Source: Ovoidimarina sp038744785 (GTDB lineage Bacteria > Pseudomonadota > Alphaproteobacteria > Rhodobacterales > Rhodobacteraceae). From it: a stretch of DNA of 64,000 bases. The first letter of the stretch is position 1; the number at the start of each line of letters is the position of its first letter. Both the position numbers and the translations under genes were made by a program. Location of the stretch: positions 1-64,000 of the forward strand of contig JBCDLX010000026.1 in NCBI GenBank assembly GCA_038744785.1, given 5' to 3'. Positions 15,496 through 23,126 of the stretch are shown in pieces. The notes beneath the pieces are model-generated. The model saw nothing but the letters and a program-made list of their open reading frames with translations, made no database searches and was not told where the DNA came from.

Positions 15496-17568
15496 ATGGC
15501 CGTTACTTTCCGCCGCGAGGGCGCCACCGCCTTTGTCATGTTGGACAACCCGCCTGTGAACGCCATCGGGATTGCGGTTCGCGACGGGCTCGACCGCGCG
15601 CTTCATTGGGTTTCTTCGGAGGCCGGGCTCGACCGCGTAATACTGATGGCAGCCGGTCCCACATTCGCGGCCGGGGGGGATGCACGTGAATTCGATGCGG
15701 ACCCCATGCCGCCCCACTTGCCGGATATCTGTAACCGGATCGAAGACAGCTTCGTTCCTTGGATTGCGGCCATCCAGGGTGCTGCGATGGGGGGAGGCTT
15801 GGAACTGGCGTTGGCGTGCCGTTACCGAATCGCCGCACCCGGTGCGGTTCTGGGGTTGCCAGAGGTCATGCTAGGCGTAGTCCCGGGCGCGGGCGGTACC
15901 CAGCGATTGCCGCGCTTGGTTGGCGTCGCAAAAGCGCTCGCATGGGTCCCCTCAGGAAAGGGTATCACCGCGGTAGACGCGAAGGCGGCGCGATTGATCG
16001 ACGAACTGGACGACGATCCGGTTGACGCCGCCGAGATGATGAACACGGAATGGCTTGGGATGGCCGTCCCTGTCGGAGAGTTGAACACGGGCAACGTTAG
16101 TGACGACGAATTTACTCAAGCGCGCGCCATCGCCGAGAAAAAGATGCGGGGGCAAACGGCACCCTTGCGCGCCATCGACCTGATTGAAACGGCGACCAAG
16201 GTGCCCTTGGCCGAGGGTCTTGCCGCCGAGCGTGCCACTTTTCTGGACTTGCGTTCTGGCGTTCAGTCGCGCGCCCTCCGGCATCTCTTCTTCGCCGAAC
16301 GCGGGGCGCGCGCGCCCAAGGAGGTTTCCGGTACGCATCCCGCGCCGCTTGAGCACGTTGCAGTGGTCGGGGGCGGCACGATGGGCGCCGGGATAGCCAG
16401 CGCGTGCCTGAACGCCGGGCTAGAGGTCACGCTTCTGGAAACCGATGCAGACGGCGCAGCACGCGCCCGATCCAACGTTGTGCGCATTGTTGATGCTGCG
16501 CGCGAACGGGGACTGATTGATGCGGCGACAGCCGAGCATCGGTACGCTCGCCTGACAACAACCGAGGACTATGGGCGCGTGCGCGCCGCAACGCTCGCGA
16601 TCGAGGCGGCCTTCGAATCGATGGACGTGAAGCGCGCCATTTTTGCAAAGCTTGACGACGCCCTGTCGCCCGACGCGGTACTTGCCACCAACACCTCCTA
16701 CTTGGACATCAACGAGATCGCCAAAAGCACCCGCGACCCGGCCCGCGTCGTCGGGCTGCACTTCTTTGCGCCCGCGCACATCATGAAGCTTCTCGAAATT
16801 GTGCGGGGCGACGCATCATCGCCGCGGGCACTCGCGACTGGCTATGATCTGGCGCGGCGACTGCGCAAGATCCCCGTTCTGTCCGGTGTCTGCGACGGGT
16901 TCATCGGAAATCGCATTCTCGCACGCTACCGCGAGGCGGCAGATACGCTCCTGATCGACGGGACCAACCCCTGGGAACTTGACGAGGCGATGGTGGCGTT
17001 TGGCTACGCGATGGGGCCTTACGAGGCGCAGGACTTGTCGGGATTGGACATTGCGCATGCCAACCGGCGGCGGCAAGACGCCACGCGGGACCCGAACCGG
17101 CGCTATGTGCCGATCTCTGACAGGATGGTTGCCGAAGGGCGGCTTGGGAAGAAGACCGGGGTCGGCTGGTACCGCTACCCCGGCGGTGGTGGCAAGGTTG
17201 TGGATCCGTTGGTCGAAGACCTTGTTCGGGAAGAGGCGCATTTCGCCGGTGTGCGGCGCAGCGAATACACGTCGGAGGTGATCCAACAACGGTTGCTGCT
17301 GGCGATGATCAACGAAGCAGCCAGTATTCTGGACGACGGTATTGCCGCATGCCCGTCCGATATCGATCTGGTGACGGTGGCCGGCTATGGGTTTCCGCGT
17401 TGGCGCGGCGGTCTGATGCACTATGCCGACACGCTTGGACCGAAACGGATCCTCGATGACCTTCAGAGCCTTGCGGCAGAAGATCCGGTGGTCTGGAGTG
17501 TCAGCCCGTTGATCGAAAGGCTGGCATCAGATGGCCGGGCCTTTGCCGATCTGAACGGCACAAAATAG
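15496..17568 (+). CDS. Bifunctional enoyl-CoA hydratase / 3-hydroxyacyl-CoA dehydrogenase
   Basis: Predicted 690-residue fusion: an N-terminal crotonase domain (about 1-180, with GAAMGGGLELALACRYRI and LPEVMLGVVPGAGGTQRLP), then a 3-hydroxyacyl-CoA dehydrogenase NAD domain (GGGTMGAGIASACLNAG near 297) and C-terminal 3HCDH domains with HFFAPAHIMKLLE and VCDGFIGNRI. I chose ATG 15496, 7 nt after GGAG; a TTG lies two codons upstream. It likely processes the 3,4-dehydroadipyl-CoA-derived C6 dicarboxylyl-CoA toward 3-oxoadipyl-CoA. No thiolase follows in the window. It resembles short FadJ/FadB-type proteins without a thiolase partner. Confidence 0.93.
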   Translation: MAVTFRREGATAFVMLDNPPVNAIGIAVRDGLDRALHWVSSEAGLDRVILMAAGPTFAAGGDAREFDADPMPPHLPDICNRIEDSFVPWIAAIQGAAMGGGLELALACRYRIAAPGAVLGLPEVMLGVVPGAGGTQRLPRLVGVAKALAWVPSGKGITAVDAKAARLIDELDDDPVDAAEMMNTEWLGMAVPVGELNTGNVSDDEFTQARAIAEKKMRGQTAPLRAIDLIETATKVPLAEGLAAERATFLDLRSGVQSRALRHLFFAERGARAPKEVSGTHPAPLEHVAVVGGGTMGAGIASACLNAGLEVTLLETDADGAARARSNVVRIVDAARERGLIDAATAEHRYARLTTTEDYGRVRAATLAIEAAFESMDVKRAIFAKLDDALSPDAVLATNTSYLDINEIAKSTRDPARVVGLHFFAPAHIMKLLEIVRGDASSPRALATGYDLARRLRKIPVLSGVCDGFIGNRILARYREAADTLLIDGTNPWELDEAMVAFGYAMGPYEAQDLSGLDIAHANRRRQDATRDPNRRYVPISDRMVAEGRLGKKTGVGWYRYPGGGGKVVDPLVEDLVREEAHFAGVRRSEYTSEVIQQRLLLAMINEAASILDDGIAACPSDIDLVTVAGYGFPRWRGGLMHYADTLGPKRILDDLQSLAAEDPVVWSVSPLIERLASDGRAFADLNGTK

Positions 17569-17592
17569 AAAACGCGCCCTGAGACGGGCGCG
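17562..17592 (-). terminator. Intrinsic terminator for the leftward small gene
   Basis: Stem CGCGCCC (17573-17579) with GGGCGCG (17586-17592) and a 6-nt loop. Read on the minus strand, the stem is followed by TTTTCTATTTT (17572-17562), a classic rho-independent terminator for the gene ending at 17620. On the plus strand the stem follows the dehydrogenase stop by 4 nt but lacks a T-run. Confidence 0.8.
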
Positions 17593-17619
17593 ATCTCATG
17601 AAACTCTTCGGTAGTTCGG

Positions 17620-17943
17620 TCAGGCTGCGACGCGCGCCTGTTCGGCGGCCTGGCGACGTTCGCTTTCTTCGCGCGACAGGGCAACCGATGTCCGAACGCC
17701 TTTGGAAACGAATTCCATCAGTCCCGACACAACCCGTTCATTGGGGTCGATGCCCGCACAGGTCAGCACTTCGCGCCCGTCCCGCGACCGCGCCCAACGC
17801 GCGATCTGCTCGGGGCCGTTGCCGTATTTCTTGTCGTCGGCAATCGCATCATCAAGTGCGGCCAGCACAACCGCCGCAAACAACTTGCGCGCCCGGTTGC
17901 CTTGCTCGTTGTTAAATGCGGTGCCATCCACGAAATCGACCAT
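17620..17943 (-). CDS. Small conserved protein, DUF6280-like
   Basis: Predicted 107-residue soluble, helix-rich protein (FNNEQGNRARKLFAAVVLAALDDAIAD, then a charged region and REESERRQAAEQARVAA). I recall proteins like this annotated as DUF6280 in Rhodobacterales; no function is known to me. The C-terminal 25 residues look like a charged helix. It is divergent from efp, with a strong palindrome (18022-18044) in the gap, and is followed by an intrinsic terminator, so it is monocistronic. The DUF number is from memory. Confidence 0.7.
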   Translation of the reverse strand: MVDFVDGTAFNNEQGNRARKLFAAVVLAALDDAIADDKKYGNGPEQIARWARSRDGREVLTCAGIDPNERVVSGLMEFVSKGVRTSVALSREESERRQAAEQARVAA

Positions 17944-18021
17944 TCCAAGTCCTATTATTGTTGCTCTTGCATTCGGCGCGCCGTCTCTTATGACGGGTTC
18001 GAGGCGATTCTGCTACCGATT

Positions 18022-18044
18022 TTTTGCATGGCAGCCATGCAAAA
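18022..18044. promoter_or_regulatory. Perfect 10-bp palindrome between DUF6280-like gene and efp
   Basis: TTTTGCATGG (18022-18031), CAG, CCATGCAAAA (18035-18044): ten perfect base pairs with a 3-nt centre, 79 bp upstream of the leftward gene and 113 bp upstream of efp. It is too symmetric and AT-flanked to be chance in this GC-rich DNA. Either a dimeric repressor/activator site or an RNA hairpin; its position in a divergent promoter gap favours an operator. No cognate regulator can be named. Confidence 0.65.
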
Positions 18045-18086
18045 TACGCATATCGGAAACGATGGATACTGCAGGTTACACGCAGG

Positions 18087-18115
18087 TTGCTCACCTCTAG
18101 CCGCTCGGATATAGG
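18087..18115 (+). promoter_or_regulatory. Possible efp promoter
   Basis: TTGCTC (18087-18092) and TATAGG (18110-18115) separated by 17 bp, ending 42 nt upstream of the efp ATG. Only the TTG and TATA cores match the sigma-70 consensus, so support is modest. The spacing is ideal and no better pair is seen in the gap. Confidence 0.35.
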
Positions 18116-18157
18116 CCTCGTCAACACTTCTTCAACCTTTTGTCATGGAATTGCCGC

Positions 18158-18721
18158 ATGCCGAAGATCAACGGAAACGAAATCCGTCCGGGTAACGTTC
18201 TGGAACATAACGATGGCCTGTGGGCTGCGGTGAAGGTGGATCACGTCAAGCCGGGCAAGGGCGGCGCATTCGCACAGGTCGAGCTAAAGAACCTTCGAAA
18301 TGGATCGAAGCTGAACGAGCGGTTCCGGTCGGCAGACAAGGTCGAACGCGTCCGGTTGGAACAGAAGGATCAGCAGTTTCTGTACGAAAGCGACGGGATG
18401 CTGGTGTTTATGGACTCCGAGACCTTCGAACAGGTCGAACTGCCTGCCGACATTCTGGGTGAACGGCGCCCCTTTCTACAGGACGGGATGACCATCACGA
18501 TCGAGTATTACGATAACGAAGCCCTGAATGCGTCGCTGCCGCAGAAAGTCACCTGCACGATCGCCGAAACAGAGCCGGTCGTTAAAGGTCAGACAGCCGC
18601 GAACAGCTTTAAGCCTGCAGTACTCGACAACGGCGTCCGCATCATGATCCCGCCGTTTGTGGGCGAAGGCGAAGCGGTCGTCGTGAACACCGAGACGATG
18701 GATTATTCCGAACGGGCGTAG
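18158..18721 (+). CDS. efp: Elongation factor P
   Basis: Predicted 187-residue translation factor that rescues ribosomes stalled at consecutive prolines. The KOW-like N-domain carries HVKPGKGGAF with the loop lysine at residue 34, the site modified in other bacteria. The two OB domains follow, with the C-terminal ending GEAVVVNTETMDYSERA. I chose ATG 18158 because the sequence then begins MPKINGNEIRPG, the family start. The stop lies 6 bp from the convergent ygfZ stop. The modifying enzyme is not encoded nearby. Confidence 0.97.
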   Translation: MPKINGNEIRPGNVLEHNDGLWAAVKVDHVKPGKGGAFAQVELKNLRNGSKLNERFRSADKVERVRLEQKDQQFLYESDGMLVFMDSETFEQVELPADILGERRPFLQDGMTITIEYYDNEALNASLPQKVTCTIAETEPVVKGQTAANSFKPAVLDNGVRIMIPPFVGEGEAVVVNTETMDYSERA

Positions 18722-18727
18722 GACGCG

Positions 18728-19465
18728 TTAAGCTGGATAGGTGACCTGGGCGTCCCCTGCAGTCATGCCTTCAGCCACGCGGTCGAAGCGAAGATACGCG
18801 ATGGCACTTTCGCCAGACTGTGTGAAAAGCGTCCCTACGGATTTGCCCCCGGATTCGATCACGGTGCCGACCGGCGCCGCGCCGGTCACCGCGACGGTTG
18901 CAAAGCCTTTCCGAAGCTCGGTTTTGTGTTTCATGCGTGCCGTGACCTCTTGTCCGACGTAACAGCCCTTACGGAAATCCACACCGTCGAGCCGCTCGAA
19001 TCCGGCTTCAAGCGGGTAGGTCGCATCGGGGATCAGTTCGATCCCGGTTTCCGGTATGCAATGGGCGACACGAATGGCGTCCCAATTGGTTCCGTCATCG
19101 CCGGTATCGGGCCCATAGGCGCGCCAGCCAAGATCCGGGTGCCGGGGGTCGGCCAACGCGCCCGCAGGCATAGGGCCGGTGCCACGGCGGACTTGGGTAT
19201 CTGCGGCTTCGATCGTGACATCGGCGCGCAGCTTGTACATGGCCAGCCTGCGTGCCAGCGCTGGGGCCTGTTCGGCGTCCGCGTCGAGAAGCATATGTGC
19301 GCCGGTTTCATGAATGAAGAAGTCGGCCAGGTACTTTCCCTGCGGTGTCAGAAGCGCGGCATAGACAATCCCGTCACTTGCACGCGAGACATCGTTTGTA
19401 ACAAGGCCTTGAAGGAACGCTTCGCGTTCGCTTCCACCGATCTTCAGCACCTGCCGTCCAGCCAT
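18728..19465 (-). CDS. ygfZ: Folate-binding protein YgfZ/CAF17-like
   Basis: Predicted 245-residue tRNA-modifying GcvT-fold protein associated with iron-sulfur cluster maturation. The signature KGCYVGQE (followed by VTARMKHK) contains the conserved cysteine. The N-terminal GGSEREAFLQGLVTND is typical. I start at the ATG ending at 19465 because a GAGGG ribosome-binding site precedes it and the frame further upstream has no family similarity. Divergent from the glycosyltransferase gene with about 60 bp between starts. Convergent with efp. Confidence 0.92.
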   Translation of the reverse strand: MAGRQVLKIGGSEREAFLQGLVTNDVSRASDGIVYAALLTPQGKYLADFFIHETGAHMLLDADAEQAPALARRLAMYKLRADVTIEAADTQVRRGTGPMPAGALADPRHPDLGWRAYGPDTGDDGTNWDAIRVAHCIPETGIELIPDATYPLEAGFERLDGVDFRKGCYVGQEVTARMKHKTELRKGFATVAVTGAAPVGTVIESGGKSVGTLFTQSGESAIAYLRFDRVAEGMTAGDAQVTYPA

Positions 19466-19526
19466 CTTGCCCTCTTGTGTGACCGCCGACGGATATATAG
19501 GGGCGACGGGAAAGGAACGCCACGCC

Positions 19527-20246
19527 ATGCCCGCGCCGATTTCGGTCGTCATTCCGACATTGAATGCTGCTCATGCCCTGCCCAGTGCACTGGAGGCCCT
19601 CATCGAAGGGTTGGACGCGGGCCTTCTGAGGGACCTGGTCGTGTCGGACGGGGGGTCGAGCGATGCGACATTGGCAATTGCCGACGCCGCTGGCGCAAAA
19701 ACGGTGCGCGGTTTGCCCGGGCGTGGGGCGCAAATTGCCCGTGGGGTCGGCGCGTGTTCGGGCGATTGGATTCTGATCCTTCACGCTGATGGCTGGCTTG
19801 ATCCGGGATGGACGGGCGAAGTGCGCGCGCATATCGAAGCCGCGCCTGATCGGGCGGCGTATTTCAGACTGGCGTTCCGGGCAGAAGGCGCCATGCCGAG
19901 GTGGGTTGCAAGATGGGCAAATCTCAGGTCGCGCCTGTTCAACCTGCCCTACGGCGATCAGGGGCTTTTGGTCTCGCGGTCTAGCTTGGCATGTGTCGGA
20001 GGGGTGCCGGATTTGCCGCTGATGGAGGATGTGGCATTGGCGCGCGCCCTGAAAGGGCGGCTTGTACCCCTGCGATCGCAGATAACAACCTCGGCAGATC
20101 GGTATGAGCGTGATGGCTGGATTGCCCGTGGGGCGCGCAACCTATCGCTGCTTGGTCGGTACGCCCTGGGCGCCGACCCTGCTGATCTGGCGAAGCGCTA
20201 TGGACCAGGGTCGGCAGCGATTGACCCCCAAGATCGGTCGGGCTAG
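19527..20246 (+). CDS. Family 2 glycosyltransferase
   Basis: Predicted 239-residue GT-A-fold transferase. The N-terminal SVVIPTLNAAHALPSALEAL, then VVSDGGSSDATLAIA and GRGAQIARGV, and DWILILHADGWLDPGW carrying the metal-binding acidic motif, match the small glycosyltransferases often labelled arsenosugar-biosynthesis-type (TIGR04283). No transmembrane segment is seen. Thirty-one bases separate it from the next gene, so the two may be co-transcribed. The acceptor is unknown, and the arsenosugar label should not be taken as a demonstrated function. Confidence 0.85.
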   Translation: MPAPISVVIPTLNAAHALPSALEALIEGLDAGLLRDLVVSDGGSSDATLAIADAAGAKTVRGLPGRGAQIARGVGACSGDWILILHADGWLDPGWTGEVRAHIEAAPDRAAYFRLAFRAEGAMPRWVARWANLRSRLFNLPYGDQGLLVSRSSLACVGGVPDLPLMEDVALARALKGRLVPLRSQITTSADRYERDGWIARGARNLSLLGRYALGADPADLAKRYGPGSAAIDPQDRSG

Positions 20247-20277
20247 CGATGCCCTGACCTATTCCGGAGACGCCCTC

Positions 20278-21480
20278 ATGACGCTTGCAAACGGACGCGA
20301 ATACCTTGCCATTCCCGGTCCCTCGGTGATGCCCGACCGTGTTTTGCGCGCGATGCACCGGGGCGCGCCCAACATATACGAAGGTGAACTTGTCGACATG
20401 GTGCCCGGGATCGTGACCGACCTAAAGCGTGTGGCGCGTACAGATGGCCATGCCGCGATCTATATCGGCAACGGCCACGCCGCGTGGGAGGCCGCAATCT
20501 CGAACGTGTTTTCACGCGGCGACAGGGTGTTGGTGGCCTCGACCGGACGGTTCGCGATCGGTTGGGCACAAATGGCAGAGGCAATGGGTGTCGAGGTCCA
20601 TATGGTTGATTTCGGGCGTCGGGGCCCAATTGTCCCCGACCGGATCGAGCAGGAACTGCGGGCCGACACCGAACGCACGATCAAGGCGGTGATGTGCGTG
20701 CAGGTCGATACGTCGACCAGTGTACGCAACGACATCCAGGCCGTGGGCGCTGCGGTGCAGGCGTCCGGTCACCCCGCGATCCTAATGGTCGACAGCATCG
20801 CGTGCCTGGCCTGTGACGTGATGGAGATGGATGACTGGGGGGTCGACGTTGTCGTCACGGGCAGCCAGAAAGGGCTTATGACGCCGCCTGGGCTGGGGTT
20901 TGTATTCTTCAACGACCGCGCCGACGCCCTGCGGGAAACGGCAGATTGTCTAACGCACTACTGGGATTGGCGCCCACGCATCGCGCCTGATCCGTTTCCC
21001 CAGTATTTCGACGGCACCGCACCAACGCACCATCTTTATGGCCTGCGCGCTGCGTTGGATATGATCTTTGAAGAGGGTCTTGAACGGGTCTGGGCAAGGC
21101 ACGGCGCGCTCGCTCGCGCAATCTGGGCGGCGTTCGATACCTGGGGTGTCGAGATGAACATTACTGATCCGGCCTTTCGTAGCCATGCCGTTACCACGCT
21201 TCGCCTTGGCGGAACAAAAGGCCGCGACCTCCGCGCCTTTGTAGAGGCCCATACAGGTCTGACGCTTGGTTTGGGCATCGGGATGGACACGGCGGACGAC
21301 CGCGCGTCTGTCGGATATTTTCGCGTTGGGCATATGGGCTACGTGAACGCTCAAATGGTCATGGGGGCCCTTGGGTCGATCGAGGTCGGCATGCGCGGTA
21401 CGGGCATTCCGTTTGAAACGGGCGGCCTTTCCGCAGCGGCAGAGGTTATGGCGGCAGAGATCGCCAGCATGACCGGCTGA
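20278..21480 (+). CDS. Serine/alanine-glyoxylate-type aminotransferase (class V)
   Basis: Predicted 400-residue PLP-dependent class V aminotransferase. The PLP lysine lies in VVTGSQKGLMTPPGL (about residue 201); VDSIACLACDVMEMDDW precedes it. N-terminal AIPGPSVMPDRVLRAMHR is typical of alanine- or serine-glyoxylate aminotransferases. I start at ATG 20278 (GGAG about 10 nt upstream), since the 58 codons before it overlap the glycosyltransferase and have no family similarity. It likely exchanges amino groups between serine or alanine and glyoxylate. The specific donor cannot be read here. Confidence 0.9.
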   Translation: MTLANGREYLAIPGPSVMPDRVLRAMHRGAPNIYEGELVDMVPGIVTDLKRVARTDGHAAIYIGNGHAAWEAAISNVFSRGDRVLVASTGRFAIGWAQMAEAMGVEVHMVDFGRRGPIVPDRIEQELRADTERTIKAVMCVQVDTSTSVRNDIQAVGAAVQASGHPAILMVDSIACLACDVMEMDDWGVDVVVTGSQKGLMTPPGLGFVFFNDRADALRETADCLTHYWDWRPRIAPDPFPQYFDGTAPTHHLYGLRAALDMIFEEGLERVWARHGALARAIWAAFDTWGVEMNITDPAFRSHAVTTLRLGGTKGRDLRAFVEAHTGLTLGLGIGMDTADDRASVGYFRVGHMGYVNAQMVMGALGSIEVGMRGTGIPFETGGLSAAAEVMAAEIASMTG

Positions 21481-21483
21481 TGG

Positions 21484-21654
21484 TCAGTCGCGCCGGACGC
21501 GCGCAGCACGGAACACAATAATCCTGTCCGTGGCGTAGCTGATCAGCAAAGCGGCCAGATAGCCGAAGATCGCCCATATGCCGATCAGGATGGTCAGGCA
21601 CAGCACAGCCGCGCTGACGAGAAAAGCATTCGTGTAATCCGGGGCTCTGCCCAT
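21484..21654 (-). CDS. Very small membrane protein (56 aa)
   Basis: A 56-codon frame on the minus strand from ATG (21654-21652) to TGA (21486-21484). Translation begins MGRAPDYTNAF and has a continuous hydrophobic stretch of about 33 residues (LVSAAVLCLTILIGIWAI then FGYLAALLISYA) ending in a basic tail (RAARVRRD). This is consistent with a helical hairpin or two closely spaced transmembrane helices and the positive-inside rule. Its stop lies 3 bp from the convergent aminotransferase stop. I do not recognise a family. The next upstream small gene on the same strand has a similar character. Confidence 0.6.
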   Translation of the reverse strand: MGRAPDYTNAFLVSAAVLCLTILIGIWAIFGYLAALLISYATDRIIVFRAARVRRD

Positions 21655-21726
21655 CGCGGACCCTCGTGACGTTGGTTTCCCCGATGAATAGATTACCCCG
21701 CGCGGCGCGCCCGTCCAGTCACTTGT

Positions 21727-21912
21727 TCATGCGCGAGGATCAGTCCGGATTGGCACGGCGTCTTTCGCCCGGATAAACGCGAACCGGCGCATCGCCATAT
21801 CCGCCAGTCCGGCCATGATCACGACCGCCATCAGCCCAGCGAAGGCATAGGTCACAAGCACGGCAACAATAACGATACCGTAAAGAAACGGGGGAATGTT
21901 TGGGTCAGACAT
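21727..21912 (-). CDS. Small membrane protein (61 aa)
   Basis: Predicted 61-residue protein starting MSDPNIPPFLYGIVIVAVLV; two hydrophobic helices (about 8-27 and 29-43) are followed by a basic, polar C-terminus (MRRFAFIRAKDAVP). I choose the ATG ending at 21912 because the frame upstream of it is non-hydrophobic and there is a GGAGGC ribosome-binding motif just ahead. It is downstream of the HisC-like gene on the same strand, separated by 49 bp, and followed by another tiny membrane protein. Function unknown. Confidence 0.65.
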   Translation of the reverse strand: MSDPNIPPFLYGIVIVAVLVTYAFAGLMAVVIMAGLADMAMRRFAFIRAKDAVPIRTDPRA

Positions 21913-21961
21913 TGCTCGGCCTCCAATGCGACGAATATTGGCGGAACCAATTGCGATCCGA

Positions 21962-23080
21962 TTAAGATCTAGAGGCGTCGCGTGCCGCGGCAAGAGCCGC
22001 GGGCAAAGCGGCGGCGAACGCCGCGATATCCGCGTCGGTTCCACAGCTTATGCGGATGCATCGGTCCTGCGGCGCGACAAACGGCATACGAACAAAAATA
22101 TCTCTTTCAACCAATGCTTTAAGGGTTTCTTTTGCAAGGTCGGACCCGCCGCCGCAATCGATTGTCACAAAGTTCGCGGCAGACGGCAAAGGACGCAAGC
22201 CTGCGTTTCGCGCCACATCGGTAATCTTCACCCGCGCGCGGGCAACTTTGCCCTGGACGTCCGCAAGCCAGTCCCGATCGGAAAGCGCCGCCAAAGCGCC
22301 AGCTTGACTGACCCGGCTCATGCCAAAGTGATTGCGGATCCGGTCAAAAGCCCGGATCGTATCGGGGTGGCCAATGGCGTAACCGACGCGAAGCCCGGCA
22401 AGGCCATATGCCTTCGAAAATGTCCGCATTCGCAGGACGCGGCGGTCGGTGGGGTCCAACGTTGGCAGGCTGCCGCCGGGCGCGAACTCGGAATAGGCTT
22501 CGTCTATAACCAAAACGCAGCCTTCGGGCACGGCATCGATCATCGCCTGAACCCGTGCGGCGCCGTGCCAAGACCCCATCGGATTATCCGGGTTTGCAAG
22601 GTAGACAAGCTTTGCGTCGACCGTGCGCGCCTTTGCGATCAACGCCTCGGGGTCTTCTTCGTCGTCGCGGTAGGGCACCTTATGCAGTATGCCGCCGAAC
22701 CCTGCGACGTGGTAATTGAAGGTGGGGTAAGCGCCGTTTGACGTAACGACGTGATCGCCGTCCGTCACCATCAGTCGCACGGTGTATCCAAGAATGCCGT
22801 CGATGCCCTCGCCTACAAGGATGGCTTCGGGCGGCACGCCAAGATGCGCCGCAAGTGCCTGTTTCAGATCGAAATTTTCCGGATCGCCGTACATCCAGGC
22901 GCCGCTTGCTGCGTCTAACACGGCAGCAATCGCTGCGGGCGACGGGCCAAACACACTTTCGTTCGCGCCAAGCCGGGCGGCAAATGCGCGCCCGCGCGCA
23001 CGTTCCTGCGTTTCGGGGCCCACGAACGGCACCGTTGGTGGCAAGCCTTCGACAAGCGGTGTCAATCGGGGTCCGGGCAT
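21962..23080 (-). CDS. hisC: Histidinol-phosphate aminotransferase-like protein
   Basis: Predicted 372-residue fold-type I PLP aminotransferase. LGANESVFGPSPAAIAAV, YLANPDNPMGS and the PLP-lysine region RTFSKAYGLAGLRVGYAIG are characteristic of HisC, which transaminates imidazole-acetol phosphate with glutamate in histidine synthesis. Many alphaproteobacteria carry a second HisC-like enzyme used for aromatic amino acids, so this copy need not be the biosynthetic one. I start at the ATG ending at 23080, giving MPGPRLTPLVEGLPP. It lies 46 bp downstream of valS on the same strand. Confidence 0.87.
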   Translation of the reverse strand: MPGPRLTPLVEGLPPTVPFVGPETQERARGRAFAARLGANESVFGPSPAAIAAVLDAASGAWMYGDPENFDLKQALAAHLGVPPEAILVGEGIDGILGYTVRLMVTDGDHVVTSNGAYPTFNYHVAGFGGILHKVPYRDDEEDPEALIAKARTVDAKLVYLANPDNPMGSWHGAARVQAMIDAVPEGCVLVIDEAYSEFAPGGSLPTLDPTDRRVLRMRTFSKAYGLAGLRVGYAIGHPDTIRAFDRIRNHFGMSRVSQAGALAALSDRDWLADVQGKVARARVKITDVARNAGLRPLPSAANFVTIDCGGGSDLAKETLKALVERDIFVRMPFVAPQDRCIRISCGTDADIAAFAAALPAALAAARDASRS

Positions 23081-23126
23081 CGGAGTTACCTCAACAAGCT
23101 TGCGCCGCGCGCCGCGTGCAGGGACA

